Below are positions 52,271 through 61,233 of a DNA stretch of 64,000 nt, piece after piece (within the stretch, counting starts at the first letter, position 1; every line of letters begins with the position of its first letter). The stretch is taken from positions 94,684 through 158,683 of the forward strand of contig NZ_FOFB01000016.1 of the NCBI RefSeq assembly GCF_900110645.1. The letters are read 5' to 3'. The DNA is from Neolewinella agarilytica. Its GTDB lineage: Bacteria; Bacteroidota; Bacteroidia; Chitinophagales; Saprospiraceae. The notes beneath the pieces are model-generated. The model did no database searches and was not told where the DNA came from. It saw only the letters and a program-made list of their open reading frames with translations. The position numbers and the translations under genes are program-made.

Positions 52271-52948
52271 CATTCCCCGATGCCAGGTAAACGGCCAGTC
52301 TTGCCATTCTTCCACAAAACCCGCAGCAACCGCATTCCCTAAAGTGTAGCCAACCACATTTCTGAATGCACGTTGATCCCGGATGTAGTGATCGTAGCTA
52401 TCTTTTTGCCAGAACGGCGTACCGGTTAACCCAAGCTGTTTGTTGATTTCACGACTACTTCCTCCTTTGATTCTTCTCATCACCTCATGTAAAGGCTGAT
52501 AGCTGAGTGAGAGTGATTTTTCGTCCAGGTAAATATCATCTGCATCAACCAATTGTCTGCTCATATCAATTACAAGGTGGCAATGGTTAGGCATTATCGT
52601 ATAGGTAATTAAGTCGTATAACTCTTCATCAAACTGGTGTAGTTTATCCATGACAATTTTCGCAATCTCAGGTTTGCGTAAATGACAAGCTCCGAAAGGT
52701 TGATCATCCAACTGGTGTTCGTAGTTCTTGAAAAATCGATAGCGTGCATGATGGATGAGGATTTGCCGTTTAGCAGGATTAAACTCCCTCTCGCAAATTC
52801 TACGGACCTCTGACTCGTATTTAGCTTTTAGCTGACGGACTATTTTGATGGGGAGGGCATCTTTACAACGCCAGGTGATAAAAAAAATCGCACCAATTAG
52901 TGATACGTGAGGAAGAATACTTCGGTGGAAGGTTGATAAAGTGTCCAT
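52256..52948 (-). CDS. REP-associated tyrosine transposase (RAYT)
   Basis: The 230-residue protein is an HUH-superfamily Y1-type nuclease of the RAYT group (TnpA_REP). The signature YTIMPNHCHLVIDM (about residues 112-125) supplies the HxH metal site. DSYDHYIRDQRAFRNVVGYTLGN followed by AVAAGFVEEWQDWPFTW is the typical RAYT catalytic-tyrosine and C-terminal region. RAYTs bind and process palindromic REP sequences and are domesticated, single-copy relatives of IS200/IS605 transposases. Here matching palindromes lie on both sides (52247-52267 and 53010-53059). The final codons PSG and the stop lie inside the left palindrome. Confidence 0.92.
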   Translation of the reverse strand: MDTLSTFHRSILPHVSLIGAIFFITWRCKDALPIKIVRQLKAKYESEVRRICEREFNPAKRQILIHHARYRFFKNYEHQLDDQPFGACHLRKPEIAKIVMDKLHQFDEELYDLITYTIMPNHCHLVIDMSRQLVDADDIYLDEKSLSLSYQPLHEVMRRIKGGSSREINKQLGLTGTPFWQKDSYDHYIRDQRAFRNVVGYTLGNAVAAGFVEEWQDWPFTWHRGMLPSG

Positions 52949-53009
52949 AGATTAAAGGCGTTACAGATACAAAAACAAGTTTTTATATTTAATACAAACA
53001 ATTCAACCA

Positions 53010-53059
53010 CCCTCCGGCTGAAGCCGGGGGTACAGTACCCCCCGGCTTCAGCCGGAGGG
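53010..53059. repeat. Head-to-head REP pair (BIME-like), right end of the RAYT locus
   Basis: Two copies of the RAYT palindrome in opposite orientation are joined by GGGGGTACAGTACCCCCC, forming a 50-bp almost perfect inverted repeat. The GTAC next to each copy also borders the left palindrome. It lies 61 bp upstream of the RAYT start, and 10 bp before a GCAGGTGCA half-element. Confidence 0.88.
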
Positions 53060-53068
53060 TGCCTCCCA

Positions 53069-53088
53069 TTGCACCTGCGTCCGCGCCC
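53069..53088 (-). repeat. Dispersed GCAGGTGCA half-element next to the RAYT locus
   Basis: TTGCACCTGCGTCCGCGCCC is an exact copy of the family consensus, minus orientation. No mirrored partner is visible. It sits between the RAYT palindrome pair and the aspS promoter. Confidence 0.7.
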
Positions 53089-53137
53089 TAAGTGAAACCT
53101 TTCTCTCTAAACCTATCGTTATCCCCCCAAAGCTGTT

Positions 53138-53145
53138 TACTTTTG
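53138..53145 (+). promoter_or_regulatory. Candidate -7 element of aspS
   Basis: TACTTTTG fits TAnnTTTG, 21 bases before the aspS start. The -33 region has no clear TTG. Confidence 0.45.
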
Positions 53146-53166
53146 CGCTGCTAAAAAATATAGTCC

Positions 53167-54936
53167 ATGTTTCGCTCTCATAACTGCGGTGAACTCCGCC
53201 TCTCCGACGCAGGTAAAGAAGTAACCCTCAGTGGCTGGGTACAGATCGGCCGTGGCTTCGGTGGCCTGACCTTCGTTGACCTTCGTGACCGCTACGGTAT
53301 TACCCAGGTCGTTTTTGATCAGGATGATAATGCAGAGCTGGCCGAACGGGCCAAGAAACTCGGCCGTGAATTCGTGATTCAGGTCAAGGGCGCCGTCCGC
53401 GAGCGCACCAACAAGAACCCCAACCGGGCAACGGGTGATGTCGAAATTCTGGCCACAGAACTGACCGTGCTCAACAGCGCCAAAACGCCGCCCTTCACGA
53501 TTGAAGACGACAGCGACGGCGGCGACGACCTGCGCATGCAGTACCGTTACCTCGACTTGCGCCGTGGCCCGCTGCAGGAGAACATCATCTTCCGCAGTAA
53601 GCTGGCGCTGGCCGTGCGGGCCTACCTTGGCGACAAAAATTTTGTGGAGGTGGAAACCCCCTTCCTCATCAAGTCCACCCCCGAAGGTGCGCGCGACTTC
53701 GTCGTGCCCAGCCGCCTCAACGAAGGGCAGTTCTACGCCCTGCCGCAGAGCCCGCAGACCTTTAAGCAACTACTGATGGTGGCTGGCTACGACCGCTACT
53801 TCCAGATTGTGAAGTGTTTCCGCGACGAAGACCTCCGCGCTGACCGCCAGCCCGAGTTTACGCAGATTGACTGCGAAATGGCCTTCGTTACCCAGGAGGA
53901 CGTTCTCAATACTTTCGAAGGCCTCACGCGCCACCTTTTCGATAAAATGAAGGGCATCGCCCTGCCGGAATTCCCCCGCATGCAGTACGATGACGCCATG
54001 CGTCTCTACGGCTCCGACAAGCCCGACCTCCGCTTCGGCATGCCGCTGGTGGAGCTCAACGATGTGGCCCAGAACAAAGGCTTCGGGGTCTTTGACAGCG
54101 CCGAACTCGTCGTTGGCATCTGTGTACCCGGCAAAGCCAACCTCACCCGCAAGAACCTCGATGCCCTTACCAACTGGGTCAAGCGCCCGCAGATCGGCGC
54201 CAAAGGCCTCGTGTACGTGAAGTGCAACGAAGACGGTAGCTTCAAGTCGAGCGTAGACAAGTTCTTCGATCAGGAAGCTCTCGCCGCCTGGGCCGCCAAG
54301 TGTGACGCGAAGCCCGGTGACCTGCTGCTCGTCATCTCCGGAGACGATGAGAAAAGCCGTGGACAGATCGGCAACCTCCGCCTCCACGCAGCCGCTGAAT
54401 ACGATATGATTCCCGAAGGCGCCTTCGCTCCTCTGTGGGTCGTTGACTTCCCGCTGCTGGAGTGGGACGAGGAATCAGAGCGTTTCCACGCTATGCACCA
54501 CCCCTTCACCAGCCCCAAGCAGGAAGAAGTGGAGCGGATGCTCAACGGCGACCACGAAACGATGAAAAGCCTCAAAGCCGACGCCTATGACCTCGTCATC
54601 AATGGCGCCGAGATCGGCGGCGGTTCCGTCCGGATCTATGACCGGGCGCTGCAGGAGCGCAACTTTAAGCTCCTCGGTTTCACCGAGGCAGAAGCCGAGG
54701 AACAGTTCGGCTTCCTGATGGGCGCCTTCGAGTACGGCGCCCCACCCCACGCCGGTATTGCCTTTGGTTTTGACCGCCTCTGTGCGGTGATGAACGGCCA
54801 GTCTTCTATCCGCGACTTCATCGCCTTCCCGAAAAACAATCAGGGCCGCGACGTGATGATTGACGCACCTGCCAGCATTGATGATGAGCAGTGTAAGGAG
54901 TTGAATTTACGGGTGACGGTGGAAGAGAAAAGCTAA
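53167..54936 (+). CDS. aspS: Aspartyl-tRNA synthetase
   Basis: This 589-residue class IIb synthetase charges tRNA-Asp. The OB-fold anticodon-binding domain (about 1-110) has [27 protein letters not shown]. The catalytic core follows, with motif 2 in [22 protein letters not shown] and motif 3 [11 protein letters not shown]. The inserted GAD domain lies between (about 275-400). Its length is the bacterial type, typical of AspRS with a GAD insertion. The start at 53167 has a -7 element close upstream. A perfect palindrome at 54965-55000 should end the transcript. Confidence 0.97.
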   Translation: MFRSHNCGELRLSDAGKEVTLSGWVQIGRGFGGLTFVDLRDRYGITQVVFDQDDNAELAERAKKLGREFVIQVKGAVRERTNKNPNRATGDVEILATELTVLNSAKTPPFTIEDDSDGGDDLRMQYRYLDLRRGPLQENIIFRSKLALAVRAYLGDKNFVEVETPFLIKSTPEGARDFVVPSRLNEGQFYALPQSPQTFKQLLMVAGYDRYFQIVKCFRDEDLRADRQPEFTQIDCEMAFVTQEDVLNTFEGLTRHLFDKMKGIALPEFPRMQYDDAMRLYGSDKPDLRFGMPLVELNDVAQNKGFGVFDSAELVVGICVPGKANLTRKNLDALTNWVKRPQIGAKGLVYVKCNEDGSFKSSVDKFFDQEALAAWAAKCDAKPGDLLLVISGDDEKSRGQIGNLRLHAAAEYDMIPEGAFAPLWVVDFPLLEWDEESERFHAMHHPFTSPKQEEVERMLNGDHETMKSLKADAYDLVINGAEIGGGSVRIYDRALQERNFKLLGFTEAEAEEQFGFLMGAFEYGAPPHAGIAFGFDRLCAVMNGQSSIRDFIAFPKNNQGRDVMIDAPASIDDEQCKELNLRVTVEEKS

Positions 54937-54964
54937 GAAGAATAGCTTCCCAGATGCACTTAAG

Positions 54965-55000
54965 AGCGGGTGATTAGATCATATGATCTAATCACCCGCT
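54965..55000 (+). terminator. Terminator palindrome of aspS
   Basis: A perfect 36-bp palindrome (half-site AGCGGGTGATTAGATCAT) lies 28 bp after the aspS stop and is followed by a T-rich stretch (TTTGATTTTGATTT). The high symmetry means it could also work for the convergent Fic gene. Confidence 0.75.
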
Positions 55001-55055
55001 TTGATTTTGATTTAATACTTCGTAATCAAAGTTGAAAATATCTGATCATAAGATA

Positions 55056-56018
55056 TTAAATAAATCTATAAACGGTATTACGTTGCTCTCCGTTTTTCAC
55101 AAGTATATTCTCCGTTACCCCACGTTTCAAATCCCGGCTAGCCGTAGCTGTTGACAGTGTTTTATGGAATAATTGATAGTCTTTACGACCAAATTCTTTT
55201 TGCCGGAGTTGTTCCCGGAAAGCCAATAGCCTGCTTTCAAAATTTTGGCGAACGTTCATCCGACTAGCTTCATATTCTAGGGCCGTTCTAAGTGCATCCA
55301 GCATAAAATGAATAAATGGATCAGAATTGCCAAGCGATTGACTATCAGCTAAGGCTTGATAATATTCTTGTTGGCGTTGATACACAATGGTTTCAAAAGG
55401 AACAAATTGTAGAATCGAATATTTAGCCATTAGAATGACCGTTTGCCACAGTCTTCCCATCCGACCATTCCCGTCGGCAAAGGGGTGAATAAACTCAAAC
55501 TCATAGTGGAAGACACAACTTTTAATGATCGTCTCTTCCGGATAGTTAGCTAGATAATCAAAAATATCCCCCATTAAGTGGGGAACTCTGTTGAAGGGCG
55601 GACCGATATGAATTACTTTTTGCCCATCAATAACCCCTACACCTCTTCTACGGTACTTCCCTGCATCGTCAATCAACCCTTTCATCAAAATTCCATGACT
55701 ACGAAGCAAATCATCTTCGCTTTCTGGGTCTAGTTCCGTGATGACATCATAAACAGCTAATGCATTTTTCACCTCCAAAATTTCTTTCGGCGGTCCCATT
55801 ACGATCTTACCATCAATAATATCGGAAATTTGATCTTCCGACAAGGTATTACCCTCAATGGCCAGGCTAGACATTACAGTCTTAATTTTATTCTGCCGCC
55901 TTAGCTTCAAGTTACCCGTCAATAGCTGATAGCCTTGGATTTGGCCAATCAGGAGATTAATCTGACCAACAGCTTCAAGCATCGAAGATGAAATGGTGTA
56001 TGGAGGCTTATAAGCCAT
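55056..56018 (-). CDS. Fic-domain protein with C-terminal winged helix
   Basis: The start is set at the ATG at 56018 (MAYKPPYT); a GTG eight codons upstream is possible. The 320-residue protein carries an N-terminal inhibitory motif SxxxEG (residues 51-56, in SSLAIEGN), a Fic domain with HPFADGNGRMGR (178-189, catalytic His178), and a C-terminal winged helix (about 260-320, TASRDLKRGVTENILVKNG). Fic proteins transfer AMP or related groups to target hydroxyls; the SxxxEG segment blocks ATP binding until released. The winged helix suggests autoregulation, and inverted repeats overlap the start codon. Confidence 0.9.
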   Translation of the reverse strand: MAYKPPYTISSSMLEAVGQINLLIGQIQGYQLLTGNLKLRRQNKIKTVMSSLAIEGNTLSEDQISDIIDGKIVMGPPKEILEVKNALAVYDVITELDPESEDDLLRSHGILMKGLIDDAGKYRRRGVGVIDGQKVIHIGPPFNRVPHLMGDIFDYLANYPEETIIKSCVFHYEFEFIHPFADGNGRMGRLWQTVILMAKYSILQFVPFETIVYQRQQEYYQALADSQSLGNSDPFIHFMLDALRTALEYEASRMNVRQNFESRLLAFREQLRQKEFGRKDYQLFHKTLSTATASRDLKRGVTENILVKNGEQRNTVYRFI

Positions 56019-56051
56019 GATAGTATCATTTGATAGTATCACAAGATACTA
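56018..56051. promoter_or_regulatory. Possible operator of the Fic gene
   Basis: TGATAGTATCA (56018-56028) is repeated as TGATAGTATCA at 56031-56041, and TAGTATC (56034-56040) is mirrored by GATACTA (56045-56051). The repeats cover the Fic start codon at 56016-56018 and the region just upstream. Such a layout suits repression by the protein's own winged helix. Confidence 0.5.
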
Positions 56052-56127
56052 TTTATATCAGAAACAATCGCTCTAATACCCGGCTACAAGGCTAAAACAA
56101 TACCTTCGCTGTTGAAACTAGCCCCCT

Positions 56128-57039
56128 ATGGACGTAACCGCCCTCCTCGCCAAACTCTACCAGCAACTCCCCGCCGAAAACACGGGGGAGGTGGCCACCT
56201 ACATACCGGAGCTGGCCAAAGTAGACCCCACTAAATTCGGGGTTCATGCCGTAACCTGTGATCAACGTGCTTATGCTTACGGTGACTCTGAAGAGTGCTT
56301 CAGTATTCAGTCCATCGCTAAGATGTTCACATTGACGATGGCCTACCAGCGGGAAGGGAATCAACTATGGGAACGGGTGGACGTAGAGCCATCGGGCACC
56401 CCCTTTAACTCCCTCGTTCAACTGGAGGCCGACAAAGGAATTCCCCGAAACCCGATGAACAACTCCGGCGCGCTGGTGGTCTGCGACATTCTGCTGAATT
56501 ATCTGGCGGAGCCAAAAAAAGATCTCCTGGCCTTTGTTCATTCTCTGACCGGCGATGAGACCATTAATTTCAACGAACGCGTCGCCGCTTCGGAGCGGGA
56601 AACCAGCGCGCGCAATCGCGCCCTGATCGAGTTCATCCGCTCCTTCGGGAATATCAATAACGACACCGAACGGCTACTCGATTTTTACTGTACGCTCTGT
56701 TCCCTGGAGATGAATTGCCGGCAATTGGCGGAGAGTTTCCTCTTTCTGGCTAATCAGGGCATCAGCCCCTGCACGGGCAAGCGTATCGTCTCTTCCACCA
56801 TGACCAAACGCCTGAATGCCATCATGCAACTCTGTGGTTTGTACGACGAGGCCGGCGAGTTTGCCTTTCGTGTCGGTTTACCGGGCAAAAGCGGTGTAGG
56901 TGGGGGCATCGTGGCGCTTCATCCCGGTGATTACTGTGTGGCCGTCTGGAGTCCGCCCTTAAACCCAAAAGGAAACTCTTTCTACGGGATGGCTTACCTG
57001 GAGGCTTTTACGTCTGAAGTAGGAGAAAGTATTTATTAG
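56128..57039 (+). CDS. glsA: Glutaminase
   Basis: GlsA hydrolyses glutamine to glutamate and ammonia. The 303-residue protein is of the beta-lactamase-like serine glutaminase fold: the SxxK motif is in FSIQSIAKMF (Ser62, Lys65), followed by NPMNNSGALVVCD, ETSARNRALIEFI and the end KSGVGGGIVALHPG. Length is normal. It has no partner enzyme nearby. The next gene, an EAD11-like membrane protein, begins 87 bp downstream on the same strand and could be co-transcribed. Confidence 0.94.
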   Translation: MDVTALLAKLYQQLPAENTGEVATYIPELAKVDPTKFGVHAVTCDQRAYAYGDSEECFSIQSIAKMFTLTMAYQREGNQLWERVDVEPSGTPFNSLVQLEADKGIPRNPMNNSGALVVCDILLNYLAEPKKDLLAFVHSLTGDETINFNERVAASERETSARNRALIEFIRSFGNINNDTERLLDFYCTLCSLEMNCRQLAESFLFLANQGISPCTGKRIVSSTMTKRLNAIMQLCGLYDEAGEFAFRVGLPGKSGVGGGIVALHPGDYCVAVWSPPLNPKGNSFYGMAYLEAFTSEVGESIY

Positions 57040-57125
57040 TTTAACACCTTTATCCTCTCCTGCGTTACAAAGACTGACCAAGGTGCATTAAAGAGGTGAT
57101 AAAATGATTTCCGTAACTTTCAGCC

Positions 57126-58250
57126 ATGTACGAGCAAATACGCGAACACATCCGGGAAAATGAAATACCCGAAGCACTGAATGCCATGGATAAGCTTCCC
57201 CTTTCAGCGGAGCTGAAGGGGAAATTACTGACGCTGCACCGGCGCTGGCGGATTTATGAAAACCGGGCCATGAGCAACCTGGAGGAGGAGCGCCTGCTCC
57301 GCATCGAGGAGAATCAGATCGTTGATGACATGATCACCCTGCTCAACCGGGCGGAAGATTCGAAAGGAACCGTCCGGCAGCGGGAGGTAAAAGTGACGTA
57401 TACAGAAAGAGAGGCGGGCGCTACCGCAGGTGCAGGCGGAGTTAATAAAAGCAGTGGAGGAATTCCCCGCTGGCTTCTGTATGCCGGCGGTTTGGCCTTA
57501 CTCCTTTTCGGGGGAGTCTGGTTAGTTAAGTCTATGCAAGGCCCGGACCCGGCTACCGGGGAACTGGCAGGTAGTACGCCCCCGGTAACGGAAAGTTCCG
57601 CCGACCGGGAAGCTCCTCCTTCTTCAACCGACACTCCGGAATCCCCTCCGGCATCGGATGATGCGCCACCTTCTTCAACGGAGCGCCCTACCCTGCGGCC
57701 CGCGACGGACCTCAAAATTGAAGACCTCAGCCGGGTTAAGGAGCTACAGGTTGACCCCAACATTCTGAGGAACCCAAGAATCCTGGACGCCATTAAAGCC
57801 AATGCGCCCTTAATGACGGAAGGCAGTTACATCCCGATGGCCATAGCCGTTTACTACAACGAAAAAGCGCCGACGGCCTATAATGAAGAGCTGACCAAGA
57901 CCCTGGGATCCTTCATTCGCGCCCGCATCCAGCGGGAGGCGAGTATGGAGGTACTCACGAAAGCTTTCCATGTATCGGACATGCGGGAGAAAATCGTTCT
58001 CCGGGCCATTGGCGGTGATGCCCGGCTAAAATCCTCCCGGGCAAAGTATTTACTGCTCTGCGACATCCGCCAGGTATCGGGAGACAAGGGTTACCTCCGC
58101 ATGTGCCTTTACGACATAGCCCGGCAAAAGGGGTTTACCCGGGGCAAAAGCATCACTATCCGCTCGGGGAAGAGTTTTCAGGAGAAAGAGCTGCTGATGG
58201 CCGTACAGGAATACCTGACAGAATTAAAAAAGAGAGGCTTGTATGAATAG
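57126..58250 (+). CDS. EAD11-like single-pass membrane protein
   Basis: The 374-residue protein begins with a helical domain (1-80) that resembles Effector-Associated Domain 11: IREHIRENEIPEALNAMDKL, then LLTLHRRWRIYENRAMSNLEEERL and EENQIVDDMITLLNRA. A short linker, one transmembrane helix (about 112-133), a Pro/Ser/Glu-rich region (about 140-195) and a C-terminal soluble domain (about 200-374) of unknown family follow. EADs are homotypic adaptors in bacterial conflict and signalling proteins, so this is probably an envelope-linked adaptor. The linker DNA contains a GCAGGTGCA head copy (57416-57434). No effector gene is adjacent. The EAD assignment is by eye. Confidence 0.6.
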   Translation: MYEQIREHIRENEIPEALNAMDKLPLSAELKGKLLTLHRRWRIYENRAMSNLEEERLLRIEENQIVDDMITLLNRAEDSKGTVRQREVKVTYTEREAGATAGAGGVNKSSGGIPRWLLYAGGLALLLFGGVWLVKSMQGPDPATGELAGSTPPVTESSADREAPPSSTDTPESPPASDDAPPSSTERPTLRPATDLKIEDLSRVKELQVDPNILRNPRILDAIKANAPLMTEGSYIPMAIAVYYNEKAPTAYNEELTKTLGSFIRARIQREASMEVLTKAFHVSDMREKIVLRAIGGDARLKSSRAKYLLLCDIRQVSGDKGYLRMCLYDIARQKGFTRGKSITIRSGKSFQEKELLMAVQEYLTELKKRGLYE

Positions 58251-58364
58251 GCTACCATTTACTGCTAACAGCGTCCGCCTCCCTACCAATAGCAACTTTA
58301 ACATCCTCTTTTACACCTAAGCACCCAACAAAAGCATTTACCTTTATAGTAAGCTTACAATACT

Positions 58365-58994
58365 ATGCGTAGCCTCCTCACATTGCTTCTTCTAACTTTG
58401 CTTTGCACCTGCGTCAGCGCCCAAAATGGCTACACGAAGGTGAATGGAAAGTATTACCCCTACGTTGTTGACGACTGCGGTGACACGCTGATCGTTGCCC
58501 AACTGGAGAATGTTTCCATCAGTTCTCCGGAGGTGTTTGAGAACGAGGATGACTTTAAGCAGTATCGCCGCTACCGCATCTACGCCCAGCGGGCTTACCC
58601 CTACGCCGTTGATGCTATCCGTATTTTCCGCGAGACGGAATACATGACCCAGAACATGAGTCGCCGCGAGCGCAAACGCTACAATAAGAACCTGCAAAAA
58701 GAGCTGGAGGAGAAGTTTGAAGCTCCGTTAAAAAAGATGTCCAAGACGCAGGGCAAGGTGCTTATTGCCATGATCGAACGCGAGCTGGACGTCCCGATCT
58801 ACGACCTGATCAAGGAGCTGCGGGGCGGCCTGACCGCCCGTTACTGGGCCACTATGGCTGGTTTTTACGGCCATAAACTAAAACACAAATACACCGTCGG
58901 GGACGATTGGATCCTCGATGCCGTGCTGGATGATTTCAACGTAAGCTATGAACTGCCCGAAGCAGTCCAGGATAGTAGTGATGTGAAGAGGTAG
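58365..58994 (+). CDS. Exported DUF4294-family protein
   Basis: The 209-residue protein has a signal peptide (1-19, CVSAQN) and a DUF4294 domain (about 30-190): YYPYVVDDCGDTLIVAQLENV, then YRIYAQRAYPYAVDAIRIF, a charged helix (SRRERKRYNKNLQKELEEKF), and LIAMIERELDVPIYDLIKELRGG. The family is restricted to Bacteroidota and has no known function. The signal cleavage region (LCTCVSAQ) is encoded by a near-exact copy of the GCAGGTGCA element (58403-58422). Confidence 0.85.
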   Translation: MRSLLTLLLLTLLCTCVSAQNGYTKVNGKYYPYVVDDCGDTLIVAQLENVSISSPEVFENEDDFKQYRRYRIYAQRAYPYAVDAIRIFRETEYMTQNMSRRERKRYNKNLQKELEEKFEAPLKKMSKTQGKVLIAMIERELDVPIYDLIKELRGGLTARYWATMAGFYGHKLKHKYTVGDDWILDAVLDDFNVSYELPEAVQDSSDVKR

Positions 58995-58995
58995 G

Positions 58996-59027
58996 GCGCG
59001 GGGTGCGGGGTGCGGGGTGCCGGGTGA
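58996..59027. repeat. GC-rich GGGGTGC repeat after the DUF4294 gene
   Basis: The sequence after the stop repeats GGGGTGC about four times (GGTGCGGGGTGCGGGGTGCC). It resembles the GGGGTGCC lead of the 13115 microsatellite. The remaining 260 bp before the next gene show no further gene. Confidence 0.6.
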
Positions 59028-59286
59028 AAAGTCCTTTTGAAATATACGAATATCAACCTTCTGCAGCAATTTCAGGCTTAGGGAGTGAAATGGTCTTTTG
59101 ACTATTTTTTTGCCGGGATTTAGCCCGGGAGACCTTTGTTTATTGATCCATTGTGGAAAACCTGCCTTAATTTAAGTTAGCTTCCGGAGGCAATTCTAGA
59201 ACGAATGGTTTATCTTCGCCTCCGTGATTGCGTGGCTATTGCGCCACATAGTGTTTTTATACTTCCTTTCAGAAACATCCATTAAA

Positions 59287-61167
59287 ATGACCAAGCATTT
59301 CCTGGCGACGCTAGTACTGGCGCTCGCTTCCTCCCTTATTTTTGCACAAAATGCGCTTCCATTGCCTTCCGGCAATCCTCCTGAAGAGCCCGGTAAGTGC
59401 TACGCCGTTTGCTACATTCCTGCTAAGTTTGAGAATGTCACCGAAAATGTACAGACTTACGGAGCCGGCAGCCACCTGGTGGTGACGGAACCTCAGTATG
59501 AGACCTACACGGAACGAGTGATGGTTAAAGCCGCTGGCTACCGTCTGGTAGAAGTTCCTGCGGAATATGGCACTGCCGAAGAACGCGTCATGGTTGCTCC
59601 TGCCTACAAAGAGATGGTTGTAGAGGCAGCTAAGTTCGAAACGGCTACCGAGCGCGTTCTCGTGGAGGAGGGCGCGACCTCTTACAAAGTTGGTCAGCCT
59701 ACCTACACCACCGTAACGAATGCCAATCTGTACTACGGTGCGGGAGATGGCACTAAGCCAGGTGTTGTATCCACTGATTACGGCAACGTACTGGACCCCA
59801 ACGCCCGCCGTGGCTTCAACGGTGGTACGGACCCCTTCAACCCGAACAACCCTAATGGTTTCATCGGCAGCCCCAACAGCCCGCTGAACGCTACGCCCAG
59901 CCTTTACAGCAACTCCGCAACGGCTAAGCTGTTCGACCCCGCTAACCCCAACAGCCCCTTCAGCAGCGCTTACATCAGCGCCAACGGAGTAGAGGCCGCC
60001 CAGCGGGAAGCTAACCGCCTCCTGCAGGAGGTTCAGGTAGGAACGATTGCTCCTTACATTACCCAGGAAGCCCGGGTAAAACTGGACCGCATCCCCCGGA
60101 CTTTCCGCACCGAAACCGAAAAAGTGGAAGTCTCCCCCGCTTACCTCACCTACCAGCAGCTGCCGGTAGAATGTGAAACGGGTGACTGTGTTTCTTTCTG
60201 TATCCAGGAAGTTCCCGCCCAGTACCAGACGATTACCAAGCGCATTGCGGAAGCCTGTGCCACCGGCTACACCGTTGCCTCTACGGAGCAAGGCGGTGAC
60301 GAATACTGTGTTCGCCTTTCTTACGAGCCTGCTGTCTACGGCCCTCGTCAGATTCTGGTAGGAACGCCTGACATCAGCATGCAACAGAAAGAAGCCCGCT
60401 ACCGTGACGTTACGGTACAGCGCCTCGTCAGCCCCGCCCGGGTAGTTGAGCGTGAAGTTCCCGCTCGTTACGAAACCGTTACCAAGCGGGTCGTAACCCG
60501 CGAAGCTTACACTCGCTATGAGCTGGTTCCTGCTGAGTACAAAACGATTACCCGCCGCGTACGCCGTGGTCTGGCAGGTGCAGAATACCTCGCTCCCGGT
60601 GGTGTATTGATGACGCCAACGACTTACAGCGGTACTACCGGAACGCAACCCGCAGCCGGCAACTACCCTACCGCCATTAACCCCGGCGCTGGTGGTAAGC
60701 TTCCTGGTTCTGTACTGCCTTACACACTGGGTGACGGCCCGGACCGTGCCGGTAACATCACGGCTTCCGGCTACGCGCCGGTTAACCCTAACCCAGGGAA
60801 TGCGCCTGAGGGAATGCCCGCTAACTACTACACCGCTGGCTGCCCGGATGGTTTCCGCTACGACGTACTGGACGGACTCTGTAAGACTTCCGAGAACACC
60901 GCTGCCGGCAGCACGAGCTACACTAAGCAGGTACTGACCGGACAGGGTAACTTCAGCGAATGGGTAGAGGTTCTTTGCCCCAACAAGGCGGCTGGTGCGA
61001 CCATTCGTCAGGTACAGCGTAAGCTCAACAGCCTTGGATACAACGTTGGCACGGCTGACGGTATCATGGGTGCCCGTACGAAGACGGCGCTGGCTAAGTA
61101 CCAGGCGGATAATGATCTGCCCATCGGTGGACTGAACCAGCCTACGCTCCGTAAGCTTGGCTTCTAG
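59287..61167 (+). CDS. Exported repeat protein with peptidoglycan-binding domain
   Basis: The start is placed at the ATG at 59287 (MTKHFLATLVLALASSLIFAQ signal peptide); a GTG at 59224 would add 21 residues before it. The protein of about 626 residues has a repeat region (about 30-180 and 280-470) of short units such as YETYTERVMVKAAGYRLVEV, and VPAQYQTITKRIAEACATGY, and VPARYETVTKRVVTREAYTRY. A Pro/Asn/Gly-rich spacer lies between. The C-terminal peptidoglycan-binding domain 1 (about 565-626) reads VQRKLNSLGYNVGTADGIMG, then RTKTALAKYQADNDL. It is probably a periplasmic wall-bound structural protein. Confidence 0.85.
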   Translation: MTKHFLATLVLALASSLIFAQNALPLPSGNPPEEPGKCYAVCYIPAKFENVTENVQTYGAGSHLVVTEPQYETYTERVMVKAAGYRLVEVPAEYGTAEERVMVAPAYKEMVVEAAKFETATERVLVEEGATSYKVGQPTYTTVTNANLYYGAGDGTKPGVVSTDYGNVLDPNARRGFNGGTDPFNPNNPNGFIGSPNSPLNATPSLYSNSATAKLFDPANPNSPFSSAYISANGVEAAQREANRLLQEVQVGTIAPYITQEARVKLDRIPRTFRTETEKVEVSPAYLTYQQLPVECETGDCVSFCIQEVPAQYQTITKRIAEACATGYTVASTEQGGDEYCVRLSYEPAVYGPRQILVGTPDISMQQKEARYRDVTVQRLVSPARVVEREVPARYETVTKRVVTREAYTRYELVPAEYKTITRRVRRGLAGAEYLAPGGVLMTPTTYSGTTGTQPAAGNYPTAINPGAGGKLPGSVLPYTLGDGPDRAGNITASGYAPVNPNPGNAPEGMPANYYTAGCPDGFRYDVLDGLCKTSENTAAGSTSYTKQVLTGQGNFSEWVEVLCPNKAAGATIRQVQRKLNSLGYNVGTADGIMGARTKTALAKYQADNDLPIGGLNQPTLRKLGF

Positions 61168-61233
61168 GCCTCAGGTAATTTTAACGTTGAGCCCCGGCTT
61201 CCTGATGGGAAGTCGGGGCTTGGTGTTTTATGG

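Noticed and set aside
54965..55000. Palindrome as a mobile element or operator
   Set aside because: Its position just after aspS with a T-rich exit fits a terminator better, and no second copy is seen.
57416..58422. Element pair as mobile unit carrying the end of the EAD11-like gene
   Set aside because: Both copies lie within conserved-looking reading frames, so excision would destroy both genes; treated as separate in-gene copies instead.
59311..60648. 445-codon minus-strand frame inside the peptidoglycan-binding repeat protein
   Set aside because: It mirrors the repetitive coding sequence on the plus strand, which has a signal peptide and a recognised domain.
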